A stretch of DNA of 64,000 nucleotides from Bin87 sp034420475 (lineage in GTDB: Bacteria > Chloroflexota > Dehalococcoidia > Lucifugimonadales > UBA3495): positions 25,015-89,014 of the forward strand of contig DAOULH010000089.1 of assembly GCA_034420475.1 (NCBI GenBank), given 5' to 3'. The notes beneath the pieces were generated by a model. It had not been told where the DNA came from. It saw only the letters and a list, made by a program, of their open reading frames with translations, and did not search any database. Positions 26,918 through 35,418 of the stretch are shown piece after piece; positions within the stretch are counted from its first letter, which is position 1, and every line of letters starts with the position of its first letter. The position numbers were made by a program, and so were the translations under genes.

Positions 26918-27844
26918 TCAGTCGTCGGCCGGGGTGAGCACCGCGGCGTCGGCAGCCATCTGGGCGGCTTGAGCCGCGGCCAGGCCGGCCACGTCGGTGC
27001 CCACGTCCTGCACGCCGTACTTCTTTTCCAGCTCGTAGATGGCGTCCAGGCCCAGAACGGAGGCGACGTCCCAGCGGGTGCCGTAGCGATCCGGGTTCAC
27101 CTTGCCGTCGCTCATTAGCTCTTCGTACGCCGCTCGCACCTGCTTGTAAATGAGCCAGATGGTGCTGCCGCAGATCATGATCTTGTAACCCAGTTCGTCC
27201 ATGGTCTGCGTCGTGGCCAGGTCGCCGTTGTACATCCGCGGCACGTCGGCCAGGTCGGCGGCGTAGCGCTGGATGTCGTCCTGGGACTTGATGCCGTCAA
27301 CGAACACCAGGTCGGCGCCGGCCTCGACGTAGGCGCGGCACCGGCTGACGGTGTCCTCCCAGCCGGTGACGGCGTAGGCGTCGCAGCGGGCGATGATGAC
27401 GAAATCGGGGTCAGTTCGGGCGTCCAGCGCGGCATGGATCTTCTGGACGTGTTCCTCCACCGGGACCACCTGCTTGCCGGCGAAGAACCCGCACTTCTTG
27501 GGGAACACCTGATCCTCCAGGTGTATCGCGGCCACGCCAGCGGCTTCGTACTCGCGGACGGTGCGGTGCACGTTGAGCGGGTTGCCGTAGCCGGTGTCGG
27601 CGTCGCAGATCACCGGGATGTTGATGGCGTCCGCGATGTACTTGGCGTTGGCGACCATTTCGGTCATGGTCAGCAGGCCAACGTCGGGGAAGCCTCGTTC
27701 GGCGGCGGTGCCGGCCCCGGTCATGTACACGGCCTGGTGTCCTACGTCTTCAGCGATGCGGGCGTGCAGGGCGTTGAGGACGAAGGGCGCGACGACCAGC
27801 CGGTCGGAAGCGAGCATTTGGCGCAGCTTGGCAGTGGCTTTCAT
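26918..27844 (-). CDS. Isocitrate lyase / PEP mutase-family enzyme (308 aa)
   Basis: TIM-barrel enzyme forming or cleaving C-C or P-C bonds in 2-oxo acids; candidates are methylisocitrate lyase, 2,3-dimethylmalate lyase, oxaloacetate hydrolase/decarboxylase or carboxyphosphonoenolpyruvate mutase. Seen: VYMTGAGTAAERGFPDVGLLTMTEM, the metal-binding DADTGYGN, HLEDQVFPKKCGFFAG with the lyase loop K-K-C-G, FVIIARCDAY and FVDGIKSQDDI. The C-terminus (MAADAAVLTPADD) is Ala-rich and low complexity. A strong GGAGGT precedes the ATG at 27844. The K-K-C-G loop favours lyase over mutase. No 2-methylcitrate genes lie nearby, so the substrate stays open. Confidence 0.85.
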   Translation of the reverse strand: MKATAKLRQMLASDRLVVAPFVLNALHARIAEDVGHQAVYMTGAGTAAERGFPDVGLLTMTEMVANAKYIADAINIPVICDADTGYGNPLNVHRTVREYEAAGVAAIHLEDQVFPKKCGFFAGKQVVPVEEHVQKIHAALDARTDPDFVIIARCDAYAVTGWEDTVSRCRAYVEAGADLVFVDGIKSQDDIQRYAADLADVPRMYNGDLATTQTMDELGYKIMICGSTIWLIYKQVRAAYEELMSDGKVNPDRYGTRWDVASVLGLDAIYELEKKYGVQDVGTDVAGLAAAQAAQMAADAAVLTPADD

Positions 27845-27875
27845 TGCAATAGTACCTCCGTGGGATTAAATTTTT

Positions 27876-28314
27876 ACATCGATGCACAGGATGAACAGGA
27901 TTGAGGAAACGGCTGGGGGTCAGTTCTTGGTTCGGGTAAAGCGTTGAAATTCTACCTTGGGGTTGCCGAAATTGATGAGAAGCCCCACCGGTATTCCAGT
28001 AGCATTCAGGTAGTTGATAACCTGCGCTTTGTGCTGCGGGGTAAGGCGCTCCACGGCTTTCAGTTCAATGATTACTTTGCCCGGCACCAGCAAATCGGCG
28101 TAGAAATCGCCAACGCGCGTATTGCGAAACGTTACCTGGATTGGAGCCTGCGCCCTGACAGGAATGCCAGCGTCTGCAAGCGCAACCACCATAGCGTTTT
28201 CGTACACCGATTCCAGAAAGCCTGCTCCCAGTTCGTTCTGAACTTCGAAAGCACAACCTATTATCACCCTGGTCAAATCCGAATACAGCAAATCTCGATC
28301 CTGTCCATCGATGT
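27876..28314. repeat. GxxExxY gene bounded by 17-bp inverted repeats
   Basis: ACATCGATGCACAGGAT at 27876-27892 and ATCCTGTCCATCGATGT at 28298-28314 are inverted copies with one mismatch, 439 bp end to end, enclosing only the GxxExxY gene. A further copy of the motif, ATCCTGTGCATCGATGC, is at 38072-38088. Confidence 0.7.
27920..28291 (-). CDS. GxxExxY protein (PD-(D/E)XK-like, 123 aa)
   Basis: Carries the naming motif in GAGFLESVYENAM (G-x-x-E-x-x-Y), then VRAQAPIQVTFRNTRVGDFYADLLV and VIIELKAVERLTPQHKAQVINYL, where Asp and the E-L-K triad fit a PD-(D/E)XK-type nuclease core; the end GLLINFGNPKVEFQRF is standard. The family is widespread, short and of unknown role, and is repeatedly found near mobile or repeat sequence. 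Here it sits alone between short inverted repeats. The start at 28291 (MLYSDLTRVIIGCAFEVQNELG) matches relatives. Confidence 0.92.
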   Translation of the reverse strand: MLYSDLTRVIIGCAFEVQNELGAGFLESVYENAMVVALADAGIPVRAQAPIQVTFRNTRVGDFYADLLVPGKVIIELKAVERLTPQHKAQVINYLNATGIPVGLLINFGNPKVEFQRFTRTKN

Positions 28315-28331
28315 AGGATTTCCATTCGTTC

Positions 28332-29039
28332 CTAAAAGATGCGGTCCGTTTCTGCTACCAGCGGGGGCAGGAGGGCTTCCATCCAAGGGACCATGTCGCG
28401 CAGGACTTCCGCCGGTATTTCGTGGCCCATGTTGTACTCGTGGTAGGACAGGCTGTAGTTCTCCGCGTCGAGAAATTCCCGGGTGCGGCGCGCGCTGTCC
28501 ATGGAAACCATCTGGTCATAAAGGCCGTGGGCGACGAAAACCGGCTGCTTGCGGTGGTCGGGCAGGCGCGGGCGCAGTATCTCAGGGTCCGGCAGGGACG
28601 CGCTGAGGGCGACCAGGGCCACGAACTGGTCCGGCCGCTGCAAACCCATGCGGTAGGTCATGCCGCCGCCCTGGGAAAAGCCTAAAAGCACGGCCCGGTC
28701 TTCCTGGGCCCTGAACTCGCTCAGCACCTCGGTGAAGAAGGCGTCGAGCAGCGATTCCGCCTGGTCGAAATGCTCCGCGGTCGCCTGGCCGCGGGGTGGA
28801 TGCCAGCCGTAGCCGATCATGCCGGGGGCCAGTTCGAAGGGTATGGGCGCATTGGGGCATACGTACACGTAGCCCTTGCGGTTGATGGACGGAGCGAGGC
28901 CGGCGAGGTCCTGCATGTTGGCGCCAAAACCGTGCAGCATGACCACCAGCGGATAGTCGGCGTCGGCGTCGTAATCGTCGGGAAATATGACGAGATAATG
29001 GAGGCCGTCGTCGGCTACCCTGCGCTGTTCGGCGTGCAT
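28332..29039 (-). CDS. Phospholipase/carboxylesterase-type alpha/beta hydrolase (235 aa)
   Basis: Serine esterase of the lysophospholipase/carboxylesterase family, probably cytoplasmic. Catalytic triad visible as Ser122 in GFSQGG, Asp175 in HGLYDQMV and His206 in MGHEI; the oxyanion region is VVMLHGFGANMQDL. Length matches YpfH/EstB-type enzymes. AAGGAG lies before the ATG at 29039. It stands divergent to the MMPL gene and downstream of nothing on its strand, so is probably transcribed alone. Confidence 0.93.
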   Translation of the reverse strand: MHAEQRRVADDGLHYLVIFPDDYDADADYPLVVMLHGFGANMQDLAGLAPSINRKGYVYVCPNAPIPFELAPGMIGYGWHPPRGQATAEHFDQAESLLDAFFTEVLSEFRAQEDRAVLLGFSQGGGMTYRMGLQRPDQFVALVALSASLPDPEILRPRLPDHRKQPVFVAHGLYDQMVSMDSARRTREFLDAENYSLSYHEYNMGHEIPAEVLRDMVPWMEALLPPLVAETDRIF

Positions 29040-29051
29040 CAGTCAGGCTCC

Positions 29052-29083
29052 TTTGTGTCGATATGCGTTTGTGTCGATATGCG
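29052..29083. repeat. 16-bp exact tandem duplication
   Basis: TTTGTGTCGATATGCG twice in a row, starting 13 bases upstream of the esterase start codon, inside its leader on the minus strand. Confidence 0.85.
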
Positions 29084-29334
29084 ATGGATGATCAGCCCAA
29101 TCGTAACACACGGCAGTTCGGCTCGAACGCGCCGGAACCGTCCTTCACAGGCTCGGCGCAAGCGGAACAATCTGAATCTGCGATTTTGGGAAGGCTCTGC
29201 CCCCATGATGCCAATCGTCGTGGAAAATCCGCAATCTTGTCTATCCTGGCGGTACTCCACAAATCGTTAAGTTTACCTTCACAAGCGTCATGGGGTAGGA
29301 TGTCCCGCAACGGTTGGACGTTCACACGCCGTGA

Positions 29335-31551
29335 ATGGATGATACCCGTATGACCGAAGCATTGGCTCGCATCAGCGCCCGTAGGCCCTGGCTGACGATT
29401 GGAGTGTGGGTGGTGTTGGTGGTGATTGGACTGGGGCTGAATGCTCGTCTGCTGGACAGCGCCACCACCACTGAGTTGAAACTCGGCGGGGGAGCAGATT
29501 CACAGCGCGCGGCTACGTTGCTGGAAGAGCGGCTGCGCGGCCCGGAGCCGATTGTCGAAATAGTCATCGTGCAATCCGAGTCGTTGACGGTGGATGACCC
29601 GAAGTTCCGGGAGAAAGTGGAGGGCTTGTTCGAGGATGTCATGGCCCTGGGCAACGACACGGTGGCCGCCGGGCAGCATTATTACCTGACCGGCGACGAG
29701 ACGCTGGTGTCCGCAGACCGCCGGACTGCTTTGATACAGCTGGTGATGGCGGGCGAATTTGAAGAAGCCACCGAACGCGTTGAAAGTGTGCTCCACGTCA
29801 TAACGGAAGCAGATGCCGCAGACGATTTCCGGGCGCTTATGAGCGGCCCGGCCAGCATCGCCTTTGAATCCAACGAACTGGCGACGGAAGACCTGGAGAA
29901 GGGAGAGCGCATCGGCATTCCGGTGGCTTTGCTTATCCTGCTAGCGTTGTTCGGCGCCGTGGTCGCTGCCTTGGTTCCTTTAGGCCTGGCCGTCGTTGCC
30001 GTGATAATCGCCCTGGGCGTCGCGGCCATAATCGGTCAGTTTTTTGAGTTGGTGTTCTTCGTCACCCTGATGATTACCATGATTGGCCTGGCGGTGGGTA
30101 TCGACTATTCGCTGTTCATCATCTCCCGTTTCCGTGAAGAACTGGACGGCGGCTTGGAGAAAGCCGAAGCCGTAGTCCGGGCCGGCGACACGGCGGGGCG
30201 AACGGTATTGTTCAGCGGCGTCACGGTGGTGATTGCGCTTTTTGGAATGTTGATCGTTCCCGCGTCATTCTTCCAATCTCTGGGGTTGGGGGCAATACTG
30301 GTGGTCATGGTCGCCCTTGCGGCCACGCTCACGCTGCTGCCGGCCGTGTTGACGCTGCTGGGCCCGCGGGTGAACCTGCTGCCGCTGCCTTACTTCGGCC
30401 GGCGCCGGACGCAGACCGACGACGCCAATCCGAATGGATTCTGGGAGGTAACGACGCGGGCGGTGACCCGGGTGCCCATCATCAGCTTCGTGGCGGTGGC
30501 GGCTCCGATGATCGTCGCCATAGTCTTCTACTTTGAAATCAACACGGGACTCAACGGCGTAGACACCTTCCCGGAAGGGGCGCAGACGCGGGAAGCCTTC
30601 TTCGTACTGGAGGAAAAGTTTTCCTTCGGACTGGTGAACCCCGCGGAGATAGCCATTGACGGGGACATAAACAGTCCCCAAGTGCAGGAGGCGATGGCAA
30701 GCCTGGAGCAGTCTCTGGTGGATGACCCGACTTTCCCCCTGCCGCCCGTGGTAGTTCCCAACCCATCCGGGGACCTGGCGTTGATGTCGGTAGTCGTGCC
30801 CGGCGAGCCCAGCAACCGCGTGGCGGTGGACGCCATGGCCACGCTCCGCGACCGGCACATTCCGGCGGCCTTTGACGGGGTATCCGCCGAAGTGTACGTC
30901 GGAGGCGTAACTGCCGTCACCGCCGACCTGTTCGATGTCATTGACCGTTACACTCCCATCGTATTCGCTTTCGTGCTGGGATTGAGCTTCCTGATACTGT
31001 TGCTGGTCTTCCGTTCGATAGTCATTCCGGTGAAAGCGGTGGTGATGAACCTGCTGTCAGTGGGCACGGCCTACGGGCTGCTGGTGCTGGTGTTCCAGAA
31101 GGGAGTGGCGACGGACCTGCTGGGGTTCCAGCACGCCGAAGTCATTGACGCCTGGATACCGCTATTCCTCTTCACCATCCTCTTCGGCCTGTCCATGGAT
31201 TACCACGTGTTCCTTTTGAGCCGCATACGGGAACGCTATGACCAGACCGGAAACAACGCCGAGGCAGTGGCCTACGGGCTGCGCTCGACCGCCGGCATCA
31301 TCACCGGAGCGGCGCTCATCATGGTGGCGGTGTTCGGCGCCTTCGCCGCCGGGGAGACCATCATCAACCAGCAGGTGGGGTTCGGCCTGGCCGTGGCCAT
31401 ATTCCTGGACGCCACGCTGGTCCGTTCCGTGCTGGTGCCGGCCAGCATGGAGATGCTGGGCCGGGGAAACTGGTACCTGCCGTCGTGGTTGGGCTGGCTG
31501 CCTGACCTGAGAGTGGAGCCGACGGAGGAGGACAGGGATCAGGGGCGGTAA
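29335..31551 (+). CDS. MMPL-family (RND superfamily) transporter (738 aa)
   Basis: Inner-membrane transporter of the MmpL/hopanoid-lipid exporter type. One N-terminal helix (WLTIGVWVVLVVIGLGLNARL), a large periplasmic loop, then helices 2-6 (IPVALLILLALFGAVVAAL through GVTVVIALFGMLIVPASFF), repeated in the second half after a second loop (FVLGLSFLILLLVF through VGFGLAVAIFLDATLVRSVLVPASMEMLG). VGIDYSLFIISRFREEL and FGLSMDYHVFLLSRIREHY-like segments are the conserved MMPL helix 4/10 motifs with Asp-Tyr pairs. The start at 29335 or 29350 is uncertain. It is 14 bases upstream of the MpaB-type gene, forming an operon. Confidence 0.92.
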   Translation: MDDTRMTEALARISARRPWLTIGVWVVLVVIGLGLNARLLDSATTTELKLGGGADSQRAATLLEERLRGPEPIVEIVIVQSESLTVDDPKFREKVEGLFEDVMALGNDTVAAGQHYYLTGDETLVSADRRTALIQLVMAGEFEEATERVESVLHVITEADAADDFRALMSGPASIAFESNELATEDLEKGERIGIPVALLILLALFGAVVAALVPLGLAVVAVIIALGVAAIIGQFFELVFFVTLMITMIGLAVGIDYSLFIISRFREELDGGLEKAEAVVRAGDTAGRTVLFSGVTVVIALFGMLIVPASFFQSLGLGAILVVMVALAATLTLLPAVLTLLGPRVNLLPLPYFGRRRTQTDDANPNGFWEVTTRAVTRVPIISFVAVAAPMIVAIVFYFEINTGLNGVDTFPEGAQTREAFFVLEEKFSFGLVNPAEIAIDGDINSPQVQEAMASLEQSLVDDPTFPLPPVVVPNPSGDLALMSVVVPGEPSNRVAVDAMATLRDRHIPAAFDGVSAEVYVGGVTAVTADLFDVIDRYTPIVFAFVLGLSFLILLLVFRSIVIPVKAVVMNLLSVGTAYGLLVLVFQKGVATDLLGFQHAEVIDAWIPLFLFTILFGLSMDYHVFLLSRIRERYDQTGNNAEAVAYGLRSTAGIITGAALIMVAVFGAFAAGETIINQQVGFGLAVAIFLDATLVRSVLVPASMEMLGRGNWYLPSWLGWLPDLRVEPTEEDRDQGR

Positions 31552-31565
31552 CGCGGACCGATGAG

Positions 31566-32741
31566 ATGAACAACATACCGTCTGCCTACATACCAGGCTA
31601 CGTGAAGGCCCGTGATTTGGAACGGAGGTTGGCGTCCAGCTATCTGGCCCACACCGTAATCGGCGACCCGGACGCCGACGCGCTGATGAACGAACTCGCC
31701 GACTTCCCCCTGGCGGAAGCAAACCGGCTGATCCAGGCGGCGGTGGACGGCGACCACAGCGCTTTGGCCAACGCTCCGCCGACGCTGCTGCACCTCTTCA
31801 ACCAGTTGGAAACGCCGCCCGACTGGGTTGATCAGCGGGATTTCGCGCCCGGCATTCGGATGTTTCACCGCAACTCCCGGTTGATTCTGGGCGCCTTTGT
31901 GGGGGGCGTACTGGTGGAAGGGTTCTCGACTAATATCAGCAAGTCGTTCTTCATCACCGGACGGCTGCGGGACCAGGGCGTCCGGCGGCTGAAGCAGAAT
32001 AATCGCCACATGGTAGAGCTATTCGTGCCCGGCGGTCTGGAAAGGGACGGGGACGGATGGAAACTCTCGGTTCGGGTGCGGTTGCTGCACGCGCAAATCA
32101 GACGACTCCTCGCCGCGTCGGAAGAGTGGGACGCCGCAGCGTGGGGCGCTCCGGTCAGCGCGGCGCACCTTGGTTTAGCGATCACAGCTTTCTCGGCGCG
32201 TTTGGTGAGGCACATAGCGCGGCTGGGCGCGGTCTTCAATGACGAAGAGCGGGAGAGCTTCATCTCCGTTTGGCGCTACTGTGGACATCTCATGGGCATT
32301 CCGGAAGCCATTCTTTTCCGAGACGAAGAGGATGCGCTGAAGCTGTTTGCCATCGGCTCCATGTGCGAACCCGAGATCGACCTGGAATCCATAGTAATGG
32401 TGCATGCGCTGATCAACTCGGCGCCGTTGGTCATAGGGATTACGGATACCCAGGCTCGGCGCCGGCTCGCCAGGTACGTGTTCAGCGTCTCCCGCGCGCT
32501 CATCGGAGACGAGTTGGCGGACCAGCTGAGATATCCCAAGCGTTCGTCCTTCGGCGTGCTACCGTGGTTCAGGTTCCAGAAACGCTACCAGCACACCCTG
32601 GGAGTCCTGTTTCCAAATCTGCGCCAGGGGCATCGGTTCGACCGGTTCTCCGGGCTCCTGGAAGCCTCGATGCTTGGGGAAATAGGCATAAGCTACAACC
32701 TGCCGGACCACGTGTACGCGGAGGAGTCGCGCCGCTATTAG
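31566..32741 (+). CDS. MpaB/rubber-oxygenase-family protein (DUF2236, 391 aa)
   Basis: The family includes latex-clearing protein and the fungal MpaB oxygenase, b-type haem enzymes that cleave isoprenoid double bonds. Recognisable here: GAFVGGVLVEGFSTNISKSF, VRVRLLHAQIRRLL (conserved R-V-R-x-x-H region), VWRYCGHLMGIPE, and the long helical C-terminus. There is no obvious signal peptide, so it is probably cytoplasmic or membrane-associated. It follows the MMPL gene by 14 bases. A lipid or terpenoid oxygenase working with a lipid exporter is plausible, but that link is inference. Confidence 0.85.
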   Translation: MNNIPSAYIPGYVKARDLERRLASSYLAHTVIGDPDADALMNELADFPLAEANRLIQAAVDGDHSALANAPPTLLHLFNQLETPPDWVDQRDFAPGIRMFHRNSRLILGAFVGGVLVEGFSTNISKSFFITGRLRDQGVRRLKQNNRHMVELFVPGGLERDGDGWKLSVRVRLLHAQIRRLLAASEEWDAAAWGAPVSAAHLGLAITAFSARLVRHIARLGAVFNDEERESFISVWRYCGHLMGIPEAILFRDEEDALKLFAIGSMCEPEIDLESIVMVHALINSAPLVIGITDTQARRRLARYVFSVSRALIGDELADQLRYPKRSSFGVLPWFRFQKRYQHTLGVLFPNLRQGHRFDRFSGLLEASMLGEIGISYNLPDHVYAEESRRY

Positions 32742-32784
32742 GCGCTCCACCGAAGCCGGGCACGCCGGCACAGCGCTAGCGCCG

Positions 32785-32985
32785 TCAACAGCCGGGTTGG
32801 CCGTGATTGCCGCAGCAAGCGCTACGGGAGACTACCTTCCGTCGCATGTTGGCGGCCACCAGCGCCAGCACCCGCCGCCAGGGCAGGCCGGTGCCGCGCA
32901 AGTTGGCAATGGCCGCGCCGAGGCTCTCCGGCCTGTTGGGGCCGTGACGGTGCGGATGCTGATGGCCCGGCTCAGGTTCTGACAT
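32785..32985 (-). CDS. Small Cys/His-rich protein (66 aa)
   Basis: A short frame 19 bases after the queuosine-transporter stop. N-terminus is His/Pro-rich (PEPGHQHPHRHGPNRPE), the middle a basic helix (LPWRRVLALVAANMRRKVV), and the end CCGNHGQPGC, a compact cysteine cluster that looks metal- or redox-active. I remember similar small proteins ending in CCGN-x-G-x-PGC in other bacteria, without function. The ATG at 32985 was chosen; a GTG at 32994 is possible. No strong ribosome site, so it may depend on translation of the gene upstream. Confidence 0.55.
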   Translation of the reverse strand: MSEPEPGHQHPHRHGPNRPESLGAAIANLRGTGLPWRRVLALVAANMRRKVVSRSACCGNHGQPGC

Positions 32986-33004
32986 ATTGGACACCGTTGC
33001 GAGG

Positions 33005-33769
33005 TCAGGACCGGGCAGCGGCGGCGTTGGCAGCGTTGACGTCGCCGCTGCCGAACACGCCGAAGGGGTTCAGGGACCGCGGCGCGTCGTAGACGTCCAT
33101 CCGCTCGGTTCGCTTCAGCCAACCAACCACTGCGTAAGTTAGTGGAGTGGCGATGATCTCGTACACCGACTTGGCGATCCAGGCGCATACGGCGGCGTTG
33201 AAAACGGGCAGCCATGAGCCGTCCGGGCCGACCCATAGGCCCGAAACGCCGAAGGCGATGGTGAAAAACAGGATGGAGTCGATGCCCTGACCCACCACGG
33301 TGGAGGATATGGTGCGCAGCCACAGGAAACGCCCCTGGGTGCGGTTCTTGAGCAGGACCATGACCGCGGCATTGGAGAACTCGCCCACGATGTAAGCAAC
33401 GAAGGAACCGAGCATGATCCACCCGGTTGCCCCCAGGATGGTCTCGTATTCCGTCTGGTTTTCCCAGAAGACCGCGCCGGGGATCATGCCTCCAACCCAG
33501 AAGAGGAGCACCATCAGCAAATTGCACACGAAGCCCAACCAGATGACGCCGCGAGCCACGCGGAACCCGTACACCTCGGTCAGGATGTCGCTGATTATGT
33601 AGCCAATGGGGAAGCAGACGATGGCTGCCGACACCACGAACAGGTCGCTGCCGATGAAGTTGAACGGCAGGGCGAACAACGTGACCGGCTTGATGGCGAT
33701 GATGTTGCTGACCAGAAGCACCGTCACTGCCAGCGCGGCAATGATCACCAGTTTTCCGGAGAATTGCAT
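33005..33769 (-). CDS. Queuosine precursor transporter, YhhQ family (254 aa)
   Basis: Membrane protein of the VUT/DUF165 family that imports preQ0/preQ1-type precursors for queuosine tRNA modification. Six or seven hydrophobic segments; family features are GSDLFVVSAAIVCFPIGYIISDILTEVYGFRVAR, FVAYIVGEFSNAAVMVLLK and STVVGQGIDSILFFTIAF. The N-terminus MQFSGKLVIIAALAVTVLLVSNIIA starts at 33769 with GAGAGGA upstream; earlier in-frame sequence belongs to the glnA region. The Ala-rich tail after VFGSGDV is unusual but short. It lies 29 bases downstream of glnA. Confidence 0.92.
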   Translation of the reverse strand: MQFSGKLVIIAALAVTVLLVSNIIAIKPVTLFALPFNFIGSDLFVVSAAIVCFPIGYIISDILTEVYGFRVARGVIWLGFVCNLLMVLLFWVGGMIPGAVFWENQTEYETILGATGWIMLGSFVAYIVGEFSNAAVMVLLKNRTQGRFLWLRTISSTVVGQGIDSILFFTIAFGVSGLWVGPDGSWLPVFNAAVCAWIAKSVYEIIATPLTYAVVGWLKRTERMDVYDAPRSLNPFGVFGSGDVNAANAAAARS

Positions 33770-33798
33770 GATCGTCCTCTCTGGCAGGGGCGCCGGGC

Positions 33799-35139
33799 CT
33801 ACAGCAGCGGCAGGTAGCGCGCAATCTCGTAGTCGGTTACCGTGGAGCGGTATTGCTCCCACTCCTGTTTTTTGTTGCGGATCAGGGTTTCGTAAACGAA
33901 ATCGCCCAGGGTACGGCGCAGGAGTTCGCTGTCTTCCGCCAACGCGATGGCCTCGCCCATGCTGGTGGGCAAGCGCCCGATGCCGCGGGCGGTGCGCTCC
34001 TCGGCGGACATGGAGGCGACGTCGCCGGTGATGGGCGACGGCAGCGGGTATTCGTCCTCGATACCCTTCAAGCCGGCGGCCAGCAGCGCGCTGAACGCCA
34101 GGTAGGGGTTGCAGGCCGGGTCGGGGGCCCGGTACTCGACGCGCAGGGAGGTCTCGTAGCCGGTCTTGTACGAAGGAACCCGTATCAGGTCCAGGCGGTT
34201 GGACATGGTCCAGGACACGTGCACCGGAGCCTCGTATCCGGGCACCAGACGCTTGTAGGAGTTCACCCATTGGTTCGTCACCAGGGTGATCTCCGGCGCA
34301 TGGCGCAGCAGGCCGGCGATGAACCGCTTGCCGATGACGGACAGGTGCAGGTCGTCGTCCGGGTCGTAAAAGGCGTTGTTGTTGCCGCGGAACAGGGACT
34401 GATGGGTATGCATCCCGCTGCCGTTGGATGTGGAAAACGGCTTGGGCATGAACGAGGCGTACACCCCCTGCTGCTGGGCCAGTTCCTTGATGACCATGCG
34501 GGCGGTCATCACGTTGTCGGCCATGGTCAGGGCGTCGGTGTACTGGAGGTCGATCTCATGCTGGCTGGGCGCGCCCTCGTGGTGGGAGTATTTTACGGGG
34601 ATGCCCATTTCCGCCAGGTTGAGCACGGTGTCCCGACGCAGGTCGGAAGCGGGGTTGCTGGAAAGCTGGTCGTAATACCCGTAGGTGTCCAGGGGTTCCG
34701 GAGTCTCGGCGTCCCGCAGGTAGAAATATTCCAGCTCGGGCCCCACGTAGTAGATGTACCCCAGGCTGGCCAGGCGCTCCAGGTTGCGCTTCAACACGTG
34801 GCGCGGGTCTCCGATGAACGGCTCGCCCCTGGGAGTGCGGACGTCGCAGAAGATGCGGGCCACAGCGTTGCGCCGGGGGCGCCAGGGCAGCAGCGTGAAC
34901 GTGGTCGGGTCCGGGAAGGCCCGCATATCGCTTTCCGTGTCGGTGCTGTAGCCTTCGATGGCCGCGCCGTCGAAGCCGACGCCCAGCTCCAGGGCATCCT
35001 CTAGGTCGTCCACGGTGATGGCGAATCCCTTGAGGTTGCCCAGGATGTCGGTGAACCACAGGCGGATGAACTTGACGTCGAAGTCGCGGGCGCTGCGGAG
35101 CACGTACTCGCGCTCGGCGGCGTGTTGGTCAGTCAGCAC
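33799..35139 (-). CDS. glnA: Glutamine synthetase type I (446 aa)
   Basis: Makes glutamine from glutamate, ammonia and ATP. Family marks: FTDILGNLKGF, GFDGAAIEGYS, VGPELEYFYL, HHEGAPSQHEIDLQY (metal-binding Glu/His), NGSGMHTHQSLF, VPGYEAPVHVSWTMSNR and VEYRAPDPACNPYLA. 446 aa and the loop pattern suit the GSI-alpha class, which is usually controlled by feedback and GlnR-like repression rather than adenylylation. Start is GTG at 35139 with GGAG 7 bases upstream. It lies between the HicAB pair and the queuosine transporter gene; an ammonium transporter lies 1.4 kb upstream on the same strand, fitting ammonium assimilation. Confidence 0.96.
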   Translation of the reverse strand: MLTDQHAAEREYVLRSARDFDVKFIRLWFTDILGNLKGFAITVDDLEDALELGVGFDGAAIEGYSTDTESDMRAFPDPTTFTLLPWRPRRNAVARIFCDVRTPRGEPFIGDPRHVLKRNLERLASLGYIYYVGPELEYFYLRDAETPEPLDTYGYYDQLSSNPASDLRRDTVLNLAEMGIPVKYSHHEGAPSQHEIDLQYTDALTMADNVMTARMVIKELAQQQGVYASFMPKPFSTSNGSGMHTHQSLFRGNNNAFYDPDDDLHLSVIGKRFIAGLLRHAPEITLVTNQWVNSYKRLVPGYEAPVHVSWTMSNRLDLIRVPSYKTGYETSLRVEYRAPDPACNPYLAFSALLAAGLKGIEDEYPLPSPITGDVASMSAEERTARGIGRLPTSMGEAIALAEDSELLRRTLGDFVYETLIRNKKQEWEQYRSTVTDYEIARYLPLL

Positions 35140-35157
35140 GGGACATCTCCTGATGCT

Positions 35158-35418
35158 TTAGTTTCTGAAACGGGGCGGGATGTTGCCGTCCAGGGCGGAA
35201 AGGAACTCTGAATCGGTTACGCCAGATTTACGGACCATATCCGTTACTGTGCCCAGCGGGATAATGCCCCGGTGCCTTGGGATAAAAACCGTCAATCCTA
35301 ATCCTTCATGGCTCAACTTACTGTGAGACCCTCGGCCACTGCCATCGTGCCTAAATCCCAGCCGCAGGTACGCTGCCCGCACTTCACGCTCTCTCAGGTT
35401 GCGGAAATACGGTGGCAT
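35158..35418 (-). CDS. HicA-type toxin (mRNA interferase, 86 aa)
   Basis: The double-stranded-RNA-binding-fold toxin of HicAB type II systems, which cleaves mRNA. Pattern fits: LREREVRAAYLRLGFRHDGSGRGSHSKLSHEG, with the catalytic His in G-S-H-S-K, then LTVFIPRHRGIIPLGTVTDMVRKSG. Its ATG overlaps the TGA of the HicB gene by one base, so toxin translation depends on the antitoxin. The order antitoxin-then-toxin is the reverse of canonical hicAB but common. 86 aa is normal for the family. Confidence 0.88.
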   Translation of the reverse strand: MPPYFRNLREREVRAAYLRLGFRHDGSGRGSHSKLSHEGLGLTVFIPRHRGIIPLGTVTDMVRKSGVTDSEFLSALDGNIPPRFRN

